Shown piece after piece: positions 17,659 to 26,789 of a DNA stretch of 64,000 nt. A program made the position numbers and the translations under genes. Location: assembly GCF_947498005.1 (NCBI RefSeq), contig NZ_CANMIW010000002.1, forward strand, positions 124,001 through 188,000. The letters are read 5' to 3'. Below the pieces are notes generated by a model. The model ran no database searches. It had not been told where the DNA came from and saw only the letters and a program-made list of their open reading frames with translations. Source of the DNA: an uncultured Winogradskyella sp. GTDB taxonomy: Bacteria; Bacteroidota; Bacteroidia; Flavobacteriales; Flavobacteriaceae. Each line of letters begins with the position of its first letter. Position 1 is the stretch's first letter.

Positions 17659-18696
17659 TTAATTGATTTTCTTGGAAAAAATCATATTCCATAAATGTTT
17701 AGAATAGTATTTGTTAGTGAAAATTAGATTTAATCGTGTTCTAATATAGTTATAAGTAGATTTAGTGATATTTTGAATGACTCTAATTGGCTTATATTTC
17801 ATGTTTACCTTATGTAAAGATTGAATATATTTCATATATCGATTAGCCTTTATATATGAAAATTCGTTAAAGTAGATTTGAGCAATAGCGATAAACGATT
17901 GTCCGTATTTTAATTTGAAAAGGGTTGAAATAAGATCCTTGTTTTTATGAGAGTCAGTTACAATGACATCATATAATACTTTAAAGCTTGGAAAGTTATA
18001 AAAATGTCCTTTATCATTGAGTTGCCAGCCTAAAATTTGATGTAGACTTAAATCCTGAAAAGAAGGAATTGAAATATGATTAACTTCTATTTTTGAATTT
18101 AAAACAGATTGAATATCTATTAAATGTCGATCGTTTTTATTTAATAAATTGGAATGAATTTCAATCGCAGCCAATTCGTTTTCAGATATTAAACGATCTA
18201 AATGTCGAAAGTCTTTTTTCTCGTAAGCATAACCAAATGTTTTTGAGTAACCTTTAGATTTTAAAAGATTAAAAGCCTGCTCAGTCTGTGAATTATCCAC
18301 TAATATGTCTATGTCACCAATCATGCGTTCTGCTATATCTTCATATTTTCCACTAACGAGTAATGCAGTGCCTTTTAAAAACACATGATCAATATTGTGT
18401 TCTTTTAAAACTTTAGAGATAAAGTGTACTTGTTTTAAAATAGAAGCGTTTCTATTTCTATTTATCGATGAAATCTCTTGTAAATAGTTAACTAAATCTT
18501 CTGGCAGAAGATGTAATAGCTCACGTGATTTTAATCTACAATAAATCGTAGTGAGTACTAAGTATTTACTGCCTTCGATAACTATAGAATCCCAATTAAA
18601 TTTTGGATGACTGATAGTTTCTTCTATGGTTGTATTCGGAGTTTTATAACTCAGAATTGCAGCAATATATTGAAATGTTTTCGCGTAGTTGTCCAT
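17659..18696 (-). CDS. Nucleotidyltransferase family protein (NTP_transf_5-like)
   Basis: A 345-residue protein of the uncharacterised nucleotidyltransferase family. FLKGTALL at 106-113 and GDIDILVD at 127-134 carry the glycine and the two metal-binding Asp residues (D128, D130) of the polymerase-beta-like fold. The C-terminal half is helical and basic. It is the last gene of a minus-strand unit, 36 bases after the HPr-kinase-like gene. In some lasso-peptide clusters proteins of this family accompany an HPr-like kinase and add nucleotides to the phosphorylated peptide. Here that role is only an inference from the gene pairing. Confidence 0.78.
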   Translation of the reverse strand: MDNYAKTFQYIAAILSYKTPNTTIEETISHPKFNWDSIVIEGSKYLVLTTIYCRLKSRELLHLLPEDLVNYLQEISSINRNRNASILKQVHFISKVLKEHNIDHVFLKGTALLVSGKYEDIAERMIGDIDILVDNSQTEQAFNLLKSKGYSKTFGYAYEKKDFRHLDRLISENELAAIEIHSNLLNKNDRHLIDIQSVLNSKIEVNHISIPSFQDLSLHQILGWQLNDKGHFYNFPSFKVLYDVIVTDSHKNKDLISTLFKLKYGQSFIAIAQIYFNEFSYIKANRYMKYIQSLHKVNMKYKPIRVIQNITKSTYNYIRTRLNLIFTNKYYSKHLWNMIFSKKIN

Positions 18697-18732
18697 AAAT
18701 GATTAATACACTTCTAAGATAGAATATAATAA

Positions 18733-19863
18733 TTATTTATACTGTGATTTAAACAAATTTGAAATTTCTTGAACTGCGGAATCTATATCACTATATGTTA
18801 ATTCAAGAATTTCAAGATTTTCTAACCAGTTCAAAAATGCTTTTGCATAATCAGGGTTTGGAGAAATCCATGAATCCGGAATTAAGGTTTCTAACATCTC
18901 TTTTACTGTAACCTTTCTAACCGCTGTTGTAGTGTTCGCCTTATAATTGACTAAAATGGTTGCGAAACAAGGATAATGCAATTTATTTGGATGCTCACAT
19001 GGTAGATATTTTAAATTACCTTTTGCTTTATTAAATTTTACAATTGGTAAGTTATCAAAACCTTGGATGTCTTTTTCAAGTATTTTAAAAGCACCTTCCT
19101 TAATAGAAATTGCTGCTGGATTAAAGTAGAAATCCTGGTTTTTATATAGCATTGGCGAAACATCATCTGCTAATAAATGAAATCCTTTTGTTGTCAACAA
19201 AGCGCACAATGTGCTCTTGCCTTTCCCTGAGTTTCCTGCAAAAAGAATAGAAGAGTTGCCATCTGTTAAGGTTGATCCATGGAATGTACTAATCCAATCA
19301 TCTTCTACTTTGTCATGAATAGCACATAGTAAAAGCATTGTGAATTTACCTTGAATTTTATGATACTCGCGCTTAGGTACACTGGTAATTAATTGTTGAT
19401 CTTCAAATAGAAATAAGTAATCGTCCTCTAAATAAATATCATAAATAATATCAGTTAGTTGAGTTTCTTTTATAGAATAGTGCGCAATTGCTGGGTGAAT
19501 GGTTTTTTGTACAAGTTCAGAGTCATAATTAATCTGAACTATTTTATTGTTAATTCTATAGAGAACTGTAATAGTTTGCTTTTTACCATTGAAGGTCGAT
19601 GTACGTATTACATCTTTAACCTTAGGTATGTTGCAATTGTTTAGATATTGCTCAATGGTATTCGTAATTTGATCTATATCTACGTTGGGTTCTTCTTTAG
19701 ATAAAATAGAATTAAATTCTATTTTAGAACATGCTTTTAAATATGAATCTATTAGAAATTTAAAATCAGTATCAACGATACTATAACTGTTGGATACTGA
19801 ATACCACAATACCCACATCCTACCAATCAGTTTCTGATAAGTTGGCGCTAAGCTATTGTTCAA
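18733..19863 (-). CDS. HPr kinase-like P-loop protein
   Basis: A 376-residue protein with a C-terminal HprK-like kinase domain: HGSTL at 195-199, Walker A GNSGKGKST at 210-218 and LADD at 231-234 (general base/metal Asp as in HPr kinase). The N-terminal half, about 180 residues, is not recognisable and could bind a substrate. The first possible start is TTG at 19863, 15 bases after the upstream small gene; Met16 (19818) is an alternative. The frame is the same as that of the small gene, separated by one TAA. There is no sign of a PTS HPr context. Related kinases in RiPP clusters phosphorylate peptide Ser residues; here the substrate may be the 54-residue peptide. Confidence 0.8.
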   Translation of the reverse strand: MNNSLAPTYQKLIGRMWVLWYSVSNSYSIVDTDFKFLIDSYLKACSKIEFNSILSKEEPNVDIDQITNTIEQYLNNCNIPKVKDVIRTSTFNGKKQTITVLYRINNKIVQINYDSELVQKTIHPAIAHYSIKETQLTDIIYDIYLEDDYLFLFEDQQLITSVPKREYHKIQGKFTMLLLCAIHDKVEDDWISTFHGSTLTDGNSSILFAGNSGKGKSTLCALLTTKGFHLLADDVSPMLYKNQDFYFNPAAISIKEGAFKILEKDIQGFDNLPIVKFNKAKGNLKYLPCEHPNKLHYPCFATILVNYKANTTTAVRKVTVKEMLETLIPDSWISPNPDYAKAFLNWLENLEILELTYSDIDSAVQEISNLFKSQYK

Positions 19864-19878
19864 AATATAAAGTGAATA

Positions 19879-20043
19879 TTAATCGAAAGGGTTTCCTCCT
19901 GGATCTGCAGGTACTGAACCTACTTGTGCTTTAAGAGGATTTAATATCACGAAAGTTCCGACCGCTGTTAATGCAGCATACTTTCCCATTTTTGAAATGG
20001 CTTCCTTACGTGTAATTTTATCTGTGTTGTTCTTTTTCTTCAT
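19879..20043 (-). CDS. 54-residue peptide with signal-like N-terminus, candidate kinase substrate
   Basis: Small reading frame, ATG 20043 to TAA 19879. The N-terminus is basic (MKKKNNTDKITRKEAISK), followed by a hydrophobic stretch (about 22-37, YAALTAVGTFVILNPL) and a KAQ motif at 38-40 that looks like a signal-peptidase I site of this phylum. Cleavage after A39 would release QVGSVPADPGGNPFD, a short Pro/Gly/Asp-rich peptide with one Ser (S43) and a C-terminal Asp. The leader-plus-short-tail layout and the kinase and nucleotidyltransferase genes directly downstream suggest a modified peptide. It could equally be a small secreted or membrane-anchored protein. No homologue was checked. Confidence 0.65.
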   Translation of the reverse strand: MKKKNNTDKITRKEAISKMGKYAALTAVGTFVILNPLKAQVGSVPADPGGNPFD

Positions 20044-20066
20044 GGCTTTTGCCCTAAATTTGAGTT

Positions 20067-20074
20067 CAAAAATA
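20067..20074 (-). promoter_or_regulatory. -7 promoter box of the peptide-kinase-nucleotidyltransferase unit
   Basis: TATTTTTG on the minus strand, an exact TAnnTTTG match 23 bases before the ATG at 20043. No clear -33 TTG is seen. The rest of the 297-base gap up to 20340 holds no convincing gene and no hairpin with a T-run for the upstream gene. Confidence 0.4.
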
Positions 20075-20340
20075 GTAAATTATTTTATTTATTAAAGTAA
20101 AATACGAAAAGGTTTACAAAATTTTTCTTTATTCCTTTTAAAATCAAGTAACAGCTACTAAATATGCAATATATAGGCTTGTTTTTAGCAGTATACTTAA
20201 ATAAAACATTCTAAGTTACTTACGATTTTATGGATTGTATGGTTTTCTTTAGGTAATCTTTACGGTTTTACAAACAAATCCACCACTCTATACTCACTAT
20301 TATAGGCATATTAAGAATAGAGTAGTAGTTTGATAAAAGT

Positions 20341-22536
20341 TTAGTTACTGATAATAACTTTTTGGGTTTTGTTTTGAATACTATTACTTAGTTTAACTAC
20401 ATAAATTCCTGTAGATAAATTGCTAACATCAATTTTTTGTGATTGATTTTGTAATGATAGTATTGAAGTTTTTACAACACGCCCTTGAATATCAATTATA
20501 CTTACAGTAGTGTTTTCAAATAAAACTCCAGATACTATTAAAGTTTTATCAGACCTGTCATTAAAAAGAGTAATCTTATTACCATCATTCTCAGTTATTG
20601 ATAATGTACTATCTGTTGTTCTTAAATAAAAACGGCCTACACCATTTAAGTCTTCTGTAGGTGTTATTGTATAATCTCCAGATGTTAATAATGTACTAGT
20701 ACTTTCTAATGTATCATCTAAATAAATTTCTGTAGTACTAGGTAAGGTGTTTGCTGAAATTGAAAATGTAATTTGTTCTGCCTGTGCTGCATTAACACCT
20801 AATGGTATAGTAACATCGCCATAGTCGGTTTCGCCTAAGGCTTGTATAGACATTGGTACACCTGTATTATCCATTAATAATTCTGAATATATTGAAAAGT
20901 CTGGTGCAGTTCCACCAAATAAACTACTATCAAATCCAGGATCTAAACCTTGTGTAGAATATTCTGTAAAATAAATATCTGTTACAAAATCTGTAGTGGA
21001 ATTACTTAAAGTTAATTCTAGGTTAGTTACTGCTGTTGTACTTCTACCAGCAATAAAGTCATCACTATTACCTATTGTTCTAAGTGAAGGATCAAAAGTA
21101 ACAGTTCCTCCTCCAGATTTTGAAGCCACAAAGAAACCTTGACCAGGTGCAATAACCTCACCGTCATTTGCAGGATCAAAAGCATACGCAAGATTCCAAG
21201 TAGTCCATCCATCAGATGCCGTACCATCGTAACCATAAACACCAGCACTTCCTGAGTTAAATTCTCCGTTATTTGCTAATAAAAATTCTTTCAATTTAAT
21301 GTATGAAGGATATGGATTTCCTATTAAGTTCCATACACTAGAATTAGGTCCAACTGGCGCTATTATACCTTTTGTGACAATGCCAGATTCAGCATTTCCT
21401 GTGAAGGTATAGGTTCCACCGCCATTTGATCCGGTTCTGTAGCCATTACCAGCCGCTAATATTTCGGAATCATCTGCTGAACTATACAATGAATATTCAT
21501 TGGTATTTGGGTCAAAAGGGCCAAATAAATAGAATGTTGTTGTCCCACCTCCAATTGTTCCAGATAAAATATCGGTATCTACATCGTTTCTTAAAATACC
21601 AAATGTACTTCCAGATAATGGAGAACTTACTAAGTCGTTTGCACCAGTTGTTGTACCTGTACCTGCAGCACCATTTACATAACGTTTGTAATTTACTGTT
21701 CCGGTAATTGTACCATCAGATATTAAACTAGAGTATAAGTTAGATGTTGAATTTAAAGTAAGATCATCTGTTAATGTTAAAGTAGCACCAGAGTTTACTT
21801 GAATATTACCACCAGCTTCAACTGTGATCGATTTTACAGCACATGTGCCATCGATTTCTATAGTAGCTCCAGCTTTTACAGTAACGTCTGAGTTGGTTAG
21901 GTTGCCGCTTAAAATTAATAAACCATCATTTATAGTTGTTGTACCAGAATGTGTGTTATCTCCAGATAAAACGAGTGTGTTAGGACCAACTTTAGTAACA
22001 TTTCCTGTACCTTCCATTGCGCCTCCAACAGTTATAATTCCTGTACCTGTATTGCCAAATTCAACAGTATTACTATTGATGAAAATGGTTTCATTAAGAG
22101 TCAATCCACCAGTGTCGTTTGCGTGTATTTGAACATTTACCCCATCAATACCTATTGGTGTATTAAAAGTGTGAGTTGCACTAGATGCATTATAAATTCC
22201 TCCAGATGCAGATAATCCACCACCTGAATTGTTTATAGTTCTATCTGCGGTAATACTTGCTTGAAAATCCAATGAAGCCACTAAATAATATCTACCATTT
22301 GTGATCATCGTTGTGTTATTGTCGTGACCAATCTTCACAAAATTCCTAGTCGTGTTTCCGCTATCTGGATCACCTTGACTATTGTTGTCAGTAGCGTAAT
22401 ACCAAGGAAGTTCGCCATCACCAAAATTTCCTGTGGACACCTCGCTTCGGCTAAAAACATCTTGTTGCGAGAATGCTGAAGGCATAAAAAATACACATAC
22501 GAGCATTAGAATAAAATAAGAGTAATTTTTTGTCAT
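20341..22536 (-). CDS. T9SS-secreted protein with autotransporter-like repeat
   Basis: A 731-residue secreted protein. The signal peptide MTKNYSYFILMLVCVFFMPS...FSQ starts at ATG 22536; the longer frame to 22656 is rejected because it overlaps the -7 box and the neighbour's terminator. The N-terminal half has beta-helix features, including a passenger-type repeat (VGPNTLVLSGDNTHSGTTTI). The C-terminal 400 residues contain the module shared with the next two genes (NLIGNPYPSYI, YGYDG, PGQGFFVASK, DDFIAGR). It ends in a type A T9SS sorting domain (SNLSTGIYVVKL). Likely surface-displayed or released; ligand unknown. Confidence 0.82.
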   Translation of the reverse strand: MTKNYSYFILMLVCVFFMPSAFSQQDVFSRSEVSTGNFGDGELPWYYATDNNSQGDPDSGNTTRNFVKIGHDNNTTMITNGRYYLVASLDFQASITADRTINNSGGGLSASGGIYNASSATHTFNTPIGIDGVNVQIHANDTGGLTLNETIFINSNTVEFGNTGTGIITVGGAMEGTGNVTKVGPNTLVLSGDNTHSGTTTINDGLLILSGNLTNSDVTVKAGATIEIDGTCAVKSITVEAGGNIQVNSGATLTLTDDLTLNSTSNLYSSLISDGTITGTVNYKRYVNGAAGTGTTTGANDLVSSPLSGSTFGILRNDVDTDILSGTIGGGTTTFYLFGPFDPNTNEYSLYSSADDSEILAAGNGYRTGSNGGGTYTFTGNAESGIVTKGIIAPVGPNSSVWNLIGNPYPSYIKLKEFLLANNGEFNSGSAGVYGYDGTASDGWTTWNLAYAFDPANDGEVIAPGQGFFVASKSGGGTVTFDPSLRTIGNSDDFIAGRSTTAVTNLELTLSNSTTDFVTDIYFTEYSTQGLDPGFDSSLFGGTAPDFSIYSELLMDNTGVPMSIQALGETDYGDVTIPLGVNAAQAEQITFSISANTLPSTTEIYLDDTLESTSTLLTSGDYTITPTEDLNGVGRFYLRTTDSTLSITENDGNKITLFNDRSDKTLIVSGVLFENTTVSIIDIQGRVVKTSILSLQNQSQKIDVSNLSTGIYVVKLSNSIQNKTQKVIISN

Positions 22537-22578
22537 TATTATATAGTTATTAAGTTTAGTCTGATTTTTAGACAGTTG

Positions 22579-22586
22579 CAAATATA
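22579..22586 (-). promoter_or_regulatory. -7 promoter box, T9SS gene 1
   Basis: TATATTTG on the minus strand, 42 bases before the ATG at 22536. It is identical to the boxes upstream of the other two T9SS paralogues. Confidence 0.5.
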
Positions 22587-22642
22587 ATAACTTTAAACTA
22601 ATTATTGACCAGTATGCATCATTACGAAAATATTTTAAGGTA

Positions 22643-22675
22643 CAAAAAAAACGCACTAAAATAATTTTAGTGCGT
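22643..22675 (-). terminator. Intrinsic terminator after the 1219-residue T9SS gene
   Basis: Perfect 11-bp stem ACGCACTAAAA / TTTTAGTGCGT with loop TAA on the plus strand, and a T-run on the minus strand side (22650-22643), 28 bases after the stop codon at 22703. Confidence 0.9.
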
Positions 22676-22702
22676 TTTTAATTCTATTAGTTGTTATAAA
22701 AA

Positions 22703-25700
22703 TTATTGCAAAATAACTTTTTGAGTTTTGTTTTGTGTACCACTAACAAGCTCTACAACATATACTCCAATACTTAAAGTACTAACATCAATAGCTTGAG
22801 ATCGTTTAGAGCTGTGTAATAATGTAGAACTTACTTTACGTCCTTGTATGTCATAAATAGTAGCAGTTGTTGTTTCAGTTAATTGACCTGCAACTACAAT
22901 AGTTTTGTCACTTGCGTTACTGTAGATGTTTATATTATCTAAAGTAGTTTCAGCAGTAGATAACGTTGTATTGGTAAATCTTAAATAGAAACGACCAATA
23001 CCATCTAAATTAGTGTTTGGTGTAATTGTATAATCACCATCAGTTAATAATGTAAATGTATTGGTTACATTATCTTCTAAGTAAACTTCTACAGTACTTG
23101 GTAAAGTAGACTGATCTATACTAAAGGTAATTTGCTCTAATTGATTAGCATTTACACCTAAAGGTACAATAACATCTGTAAGGTCTATTTCATTTAATGA
23201 TTGTATGGTCATTTTTCTTCCGTTGTTGTTTTCAACTAAATGCGAATACATATAAAAATCTGATAATTGACCGTTAAATAGAGCAGCATCATAACCTGGA
23301 TCTAAAGATCTTGTTGAGTTATTATTAAAATAAAAATCGGTTTTGTATTGATCATCTCCGTTTTCTATTTTTAAGCTTAAGTGACTATTAGAGTCTGCAG
23401 TTCTACCAACAATAAAATCATCGCCTCCAGATACCGTTCTCATAATAGGTGTGAAATTAAGAGTTGCACTTGCAGCTTCAGCTGCTACCATAAACCCTTG
23501 ACCTGGAGCTATGTCAGTTGTTGTGTTTAAATTGTTAAAGTTAATCACTGTCCAACCATTTGCTGCATCGCCATCATAGCCATATATACCAATAGCATCT
23601 TGATCTAAATTGGCTGCATTTAATATTAAAAAATCGCCACTATTAATATATGAAGGGTAAGGGTTACCTATTAAGTTCCATTCGTTATCAGTTCCTTGTG
23701 AGATGGCAACAGGTACAGTACCTGTTAAAACATCTCCTGTAAAAGTAAATGTAGACGTATCGGTAGATGCTGTTCTATAACCAGTACCCGCAGTGATTGC
23801 TGTTGCATCATCTGCGTCAGAATACAAAGTATAGGGATTAGAAGCTGCATGGTTGTCATATGGCCCAAATAAGTAAAATGTAGTTGGTCCACCACCAACT
23901 GTACCAGAAGGTATATTAGTATTAGCAGCTCTAAATGCACCAAAAGTTTGCGATGCATTTGTTACAGGTGCAGAAATAAGATCGTTTTGTCCATTAGTAC
24001 TTCCTGTAGTTGAATTAAACGTATTCACATGGCGCTTATAAATTACAGTACCAGTAATAGTACCATCAGAAATTAAACTTGCATAACTTGCAGACGTTGA
24101 CTCTAAAGTTAAATCTGTAGTCAGTGTTAAAGTTACACCAGCATCTATAGTTAAACTAGCACCAGGATTTATCACTACAGTGTTGATGTCTGTATTTGTA
24201 GTAAGCGATGGATTACCAGCTTCAATAACAATGGCTTCATTAGATAATGAAACACCATCGGGATCACTTGGTGACCAAGCCGCACCATCGTAAGTATATA
24301 TTGTTGGTGGATTGAAAGTCACTTTAATATCATCTAATGCAAATTCATCTCGACTTCCAGAGCCTCCATTATCAAAGCCAGCCCAATTTAAATAAAAGAA
24401 ATCGTTATCTGCAATACTTAAACCTGTAATTGTTGTGCTTCTTTGTTCCGCTACCCAAGTTGGGCTAGAATCTGATCCAATAGGAGTAATAACATCTAAA
24501 TCTGTAACATAATTATAACTGCCAAAATTCTCATCTTCACCGTAATAAAATTCAATAGCTGTACTTCTCCCTTCATTGTTATATACATACACTGTGTATT
24601 CAACCAAGATACTAGTTACGACTTGTGTGGTTTTGTTTTGAGATTTTAATACAATATCTCCAGGCGTCCAATCACTAGCGGTAGGTTGTGCTCCAAAACC
24701 ATAATTTCCGGTAGCGACTTCAAATGCATAAAAACCACCTGATGTTACGCCGCCTGACGTATTACCACGTGAAAAATCCCCACTAGTTTCTGTATCTCCA
24801 AAATTACTATCACCTTCTGACATGCCTGTTGTTGCCCAAGCGCTTGAGTTTAATTCTCCTGCTGCAGGTGAGGCACTAATACCGTTACCACTGAACTGTC
24901 CTTCGTTAACAAAAGCAACTGTAGAATCAAAATTAATAAGAAACTCAACATTCTCTGCTGTAATTTGCCACCCTGAGGCTGGTAAGTCTATTACGTTAAA
25001 TGTATCAGAATCATATGTGCCTGCAATAAAAGTGCTATCGTCACTAGCTGTTAATTTAATTCCCGTACCTAAAGTGTCAAAAATTAAGTTATCAAAAACC
25101 GCAATACCATTTGTAGCCTCAGCGGTTATTATTGCTGTAGCATCAAAACTGCCATCAGTCGTTAAAGAAATGTCAAAGCCTGTACCTGTATAATCGCTGT
25201 CTATATTTCCATTTACATCTGCATATGCGATTTCTACACTTGGAGCCATTATAGTACTAATTACAACTTCTGTTGGTTGAACAGCATATGCTAATGTGGT
25301 TGCATCTACGTCTATTATGAAATCATTACCAATAACATCACCTAGCGTATATGGGTTGCTAAAATTAGAGCCTGATGTTTCTGCATCAAAACTACCTAGT
25401 TCAGCAATTTGAATTTGTATTACATTTCCATCAACGATATTGGTAGTATTTAGATATAGCCCTAAAGAAAACTCTAACGCCGAATTATCTGTAACCGAAA
25501 TAGGCGAACTAAACGCTAATTCAATTTCAGAGTCTGTTATAGTTACGGTTGGAGTATGTGTAACTAAGTTACCATCTAATAATGTAACACCTTGTATAAA
25601 ATCTGTCCAATCGGCAGTGTTGTTTGCACCAGGCACAAAACGCATTGTCGTAATATCTGTTGGTAATGCATCTCCACTTCCTTGGTCCTCTACTTCAAAA

Positions 25701-26362
25701 CTTAGTACTTCGAAAGCGTTACCAACAGTTGTAGTGTTTGCAGCTGTGATGGTTGCTCCTGAAATTTGAGGAGTCGTTGCATAAACCTCTGTGTCTGAAT
25801 CATTAGTCGATACTGCTGTGCCTTTAATTATAAAATTATCCAACCCAGCATAATCACTACCACCATTTTGAAACGCGATTAACACAATGTAAGCGGAGTT
25901 AGCCGTGTTTGGAATATTCTCAGTAATAGTCGTCCAAGAATTTGTGTTTTTATTAAGTGATACTCTTCCTTGACCTACTTCAGATCCTGATACACCATAG
26001 AAAACTTCATATTCTAAATAATCAGTACTATCAAAACCTACAGTATAGAAATCGAATTCAATACTAACACTTTCATATGCGGTAACATCTGTTGCTGTAA
26101 AAGTCAGTGTATGCTCAAAATTACCTCCACCATTACCATTATCAATATCTTGTATACCCCAAAAATTACCAGTAGTGCCAGATGGATTTGCATTTGTTGA
26201 TAGTATATCCCAATCATCTGATCCAGTACTATACGGAGTTGGATTTGATACATAGGTCCAAGTTGGCGTGCCTGAATCGAAGTCTTGTTGGCTTATTGTT
26301 GTCTGCGAAAACCCAAAATTTCCAATTAAAATAAGCAGTAAAAACGCGTAAAAATTTCTCAT
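22703..26362 (-). CDS. Large T9SS-secreted multidomain protein
   Basis: A 1219-residue secreted protein with signal peptide MRNFYAFLLLILIGNFGFSQ. Aromatic- and Asp-rich beta-sandwich domains (jelly-roll or LamG-like character) lie around 25-185 and again around 480-700, separated by Ig-like beta domains. The C-terminal 400 residues are the shared module (NDLISAPV, NLIGNPYPSYI, PGQGFMVAAE, DDFIVGR), ending in a T9SS type A sorting domain with GVYVVEL. No catalytic motif is recognised, so binding or adhesion is more likely than enzyme activity. It is transcribed from its own -7 box and ends at its own terminator. Confidence 0.8.
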   Translation of the reverse strand: MRNFYAFLLLILIGNFGFSQTTISQQDFDSGTPTWTYVSNPTPYSTGSDDWDILSTNANPSGTTGNFWGIQDIDNGNGGGNFEHTLTFTATDVTAYESVSIEFDFYTVGFDSTDYLEYEVFYGVSGSEVGQGRVSLNKNTNSWTTITENIPNTANSAYIVLIAFQNGGSDYAGLDNFIIKGTAVSTNDSDTEVYATTPQISGATITAANTTTVGNAFEVLSFEVEDQGSGDALPTDITTMRFVPGANNTADWTDFIQGVTLLDGNLVTHTPTVTITDSEIELAFSSPISVTDNSALEFSLGLYLNTTNIVDGNVIQIQIAELGSFDAETSGSNFSNPYTLGDVIGNDFIIDVDATTLAYAVQPTEVVISTIMAPSVEIAYADVNGNIDSDYTGTGFDISLTTDGSFDATAIITAEATNGIAVFDNLIFDTLGTGIKLTASDDSTFIAGTYDSDTFNVIDLPASGWQITAENVEFLINFDSTVAFVNEGQFSGNGISASPAAGELNSSAWATTGMSEGDSNFGDTETSGDFSRGNTSGGVTSGGFYAFEVATGNYGFGAQPTASDWTPGDIVLKSQNKTTQVVTSILVEYTVYVYNNEGRSTAIEFYYGEDENFGSYNYVTDLDVITPIGSDSSPTWVAEQRSTTITGLSIADNDFFYLNWAGFDNGGSGSRDEFALDDIKVTFNPPTIYTYDGAAWSPSDPDGVSLSNEAIVIEAGNPSLTTNTDINTVVINPGASLTIDAGVTLTLTTDLTLESTSASYASLISDGTITGTVIYKRHVNTFNSTTGSTNGQNDLISAPVTNASQTFGAFRAANTNIPSGTVGGGPTTFYLFGPYDNHAASNPYTLYSDADDATAITAGTGYRTASTDTSTFTFTGDVLTGTVPVAISQGTDNEWNLIGNPYPSYINSGDFLILNAANLDQDAIGIYGYDGDAANGWTVINFNNLNTTTDIAPGQGFMVAAEAASATLNFTPIMRTVSGGDDFIVGRTADSNSHLSLKIENGDDQYKTDFYFNNNSTRSLDPGYDAALFNGQLSDFYMYSHLVENNNGRKMTIQSLNEIDLTDVIVPLGVNANQLEQITFSIDQSTLPSTVEVYLEDNVTNTFTLLTDGDYTITPNTNLDGIGRFYLRFTNTTLSTAETTLDNINIYSNASDKTIVVAGQLTETTTATIYDIQGRKVSSTLLHSSKRSQAIDVSTLSIGVYVVELVSGTQNKTQKVILQ

Positions 26363-26520
26363 TGTAATATTTAATTATTGTTAAAACGCGAGTTTTAAGG
26401 AAAAAGAAGAATAACCTTTTATGGAAATATCTTACAGTATTTTACTCAAAACCGTTGCACAGTGTTTGTTAATCGTTTATTGATTAAAAATGTGGTTAAG
26501 TCTGTAAGGATGAGGGATGG

Positions 26521-26528
26521 CAAATATA
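26521..26528 (-). promoter_or_regulatory. -7 promoter box, T9SS gene 2
   Basis: TATATTTG on the minus strand, the same box as in the two sister genes. No -33 TTG at the usual spacing. Confidence 0.45.
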
Positions 26529-26734
26529 GTAAAACTGATGTTTTATGATATATTTAAATATTAACAAACGGTTAATATCAATAGTTAGACACCTATTGTT
26601 TAGTAAGGTCACTTATGAAGTATGTAGTAATCACCTTATTGTAGCAAGGAGAAATAAGAATTATGAGAATTTTACTTCTTTCTGTTGCGAATTTCCTAAA
26701 TATTCTTATTTGGAAGTATTTTTATAAAAATGTG

Positions 26735-26766
26735 CAAAAAAAAGCGCATCTAAAATAGATGCGCTT
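26735..26766 (-). terminator. Intrinsic terminator after the 1176-residue T9SS gene
   Basis: Perfect 11-bp stem AAGCGCATCTA / TAGATGCGCTT with loop AAA. Read on the minus strand it is followed by about nine T residues (26743-26735). It is 23 bases past the stop codon at 26790. Confidence 0.92.
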
Positions 26767-26789
26767 CAATAATAAGTGTTTTATTAAGG

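Larger units (their letters stand above)
26363..26789. other. 427-base intergenic region between T9SS paralogues
   Basis: Holds a -7 box for the left gene (26521-26528, minus) and the terminator of the right gene (26735-26766). That leaves a predicted 5' untranslated region of about 150 bases before the ATG at 26362. A 60-codon plus-strand frame at 26545-26727 has low-complexity AT-rich composition and no support. No other gene or RNA is evident. Confidence 0.6.

Noticed and set aside
17659..20043. Full lasso-peptide cluster
   Set aside because: No asparagine-synthetase-like cyclase, RRE/PqqD domain or lasso transglutaminase-type protease is near. The DUF3857 proteins are 5 kb away, exported and in a different operon.
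22536..22656. Longer N-terminus for the 731-residue T9SS protein
   Set aside because: The 40 extra codons overlap the neighbour's terminator and the -7 box and hide the clear signal peptide that begins at 22536.
26545..26727. A 60-codon plus-strand frame between two T9SS genes
   Set aside because: It lies over the neighbouring -7 box and promoter region, has AT-rich low-information composition, and shows no domain, signal peptide or coupling to a neighbour.
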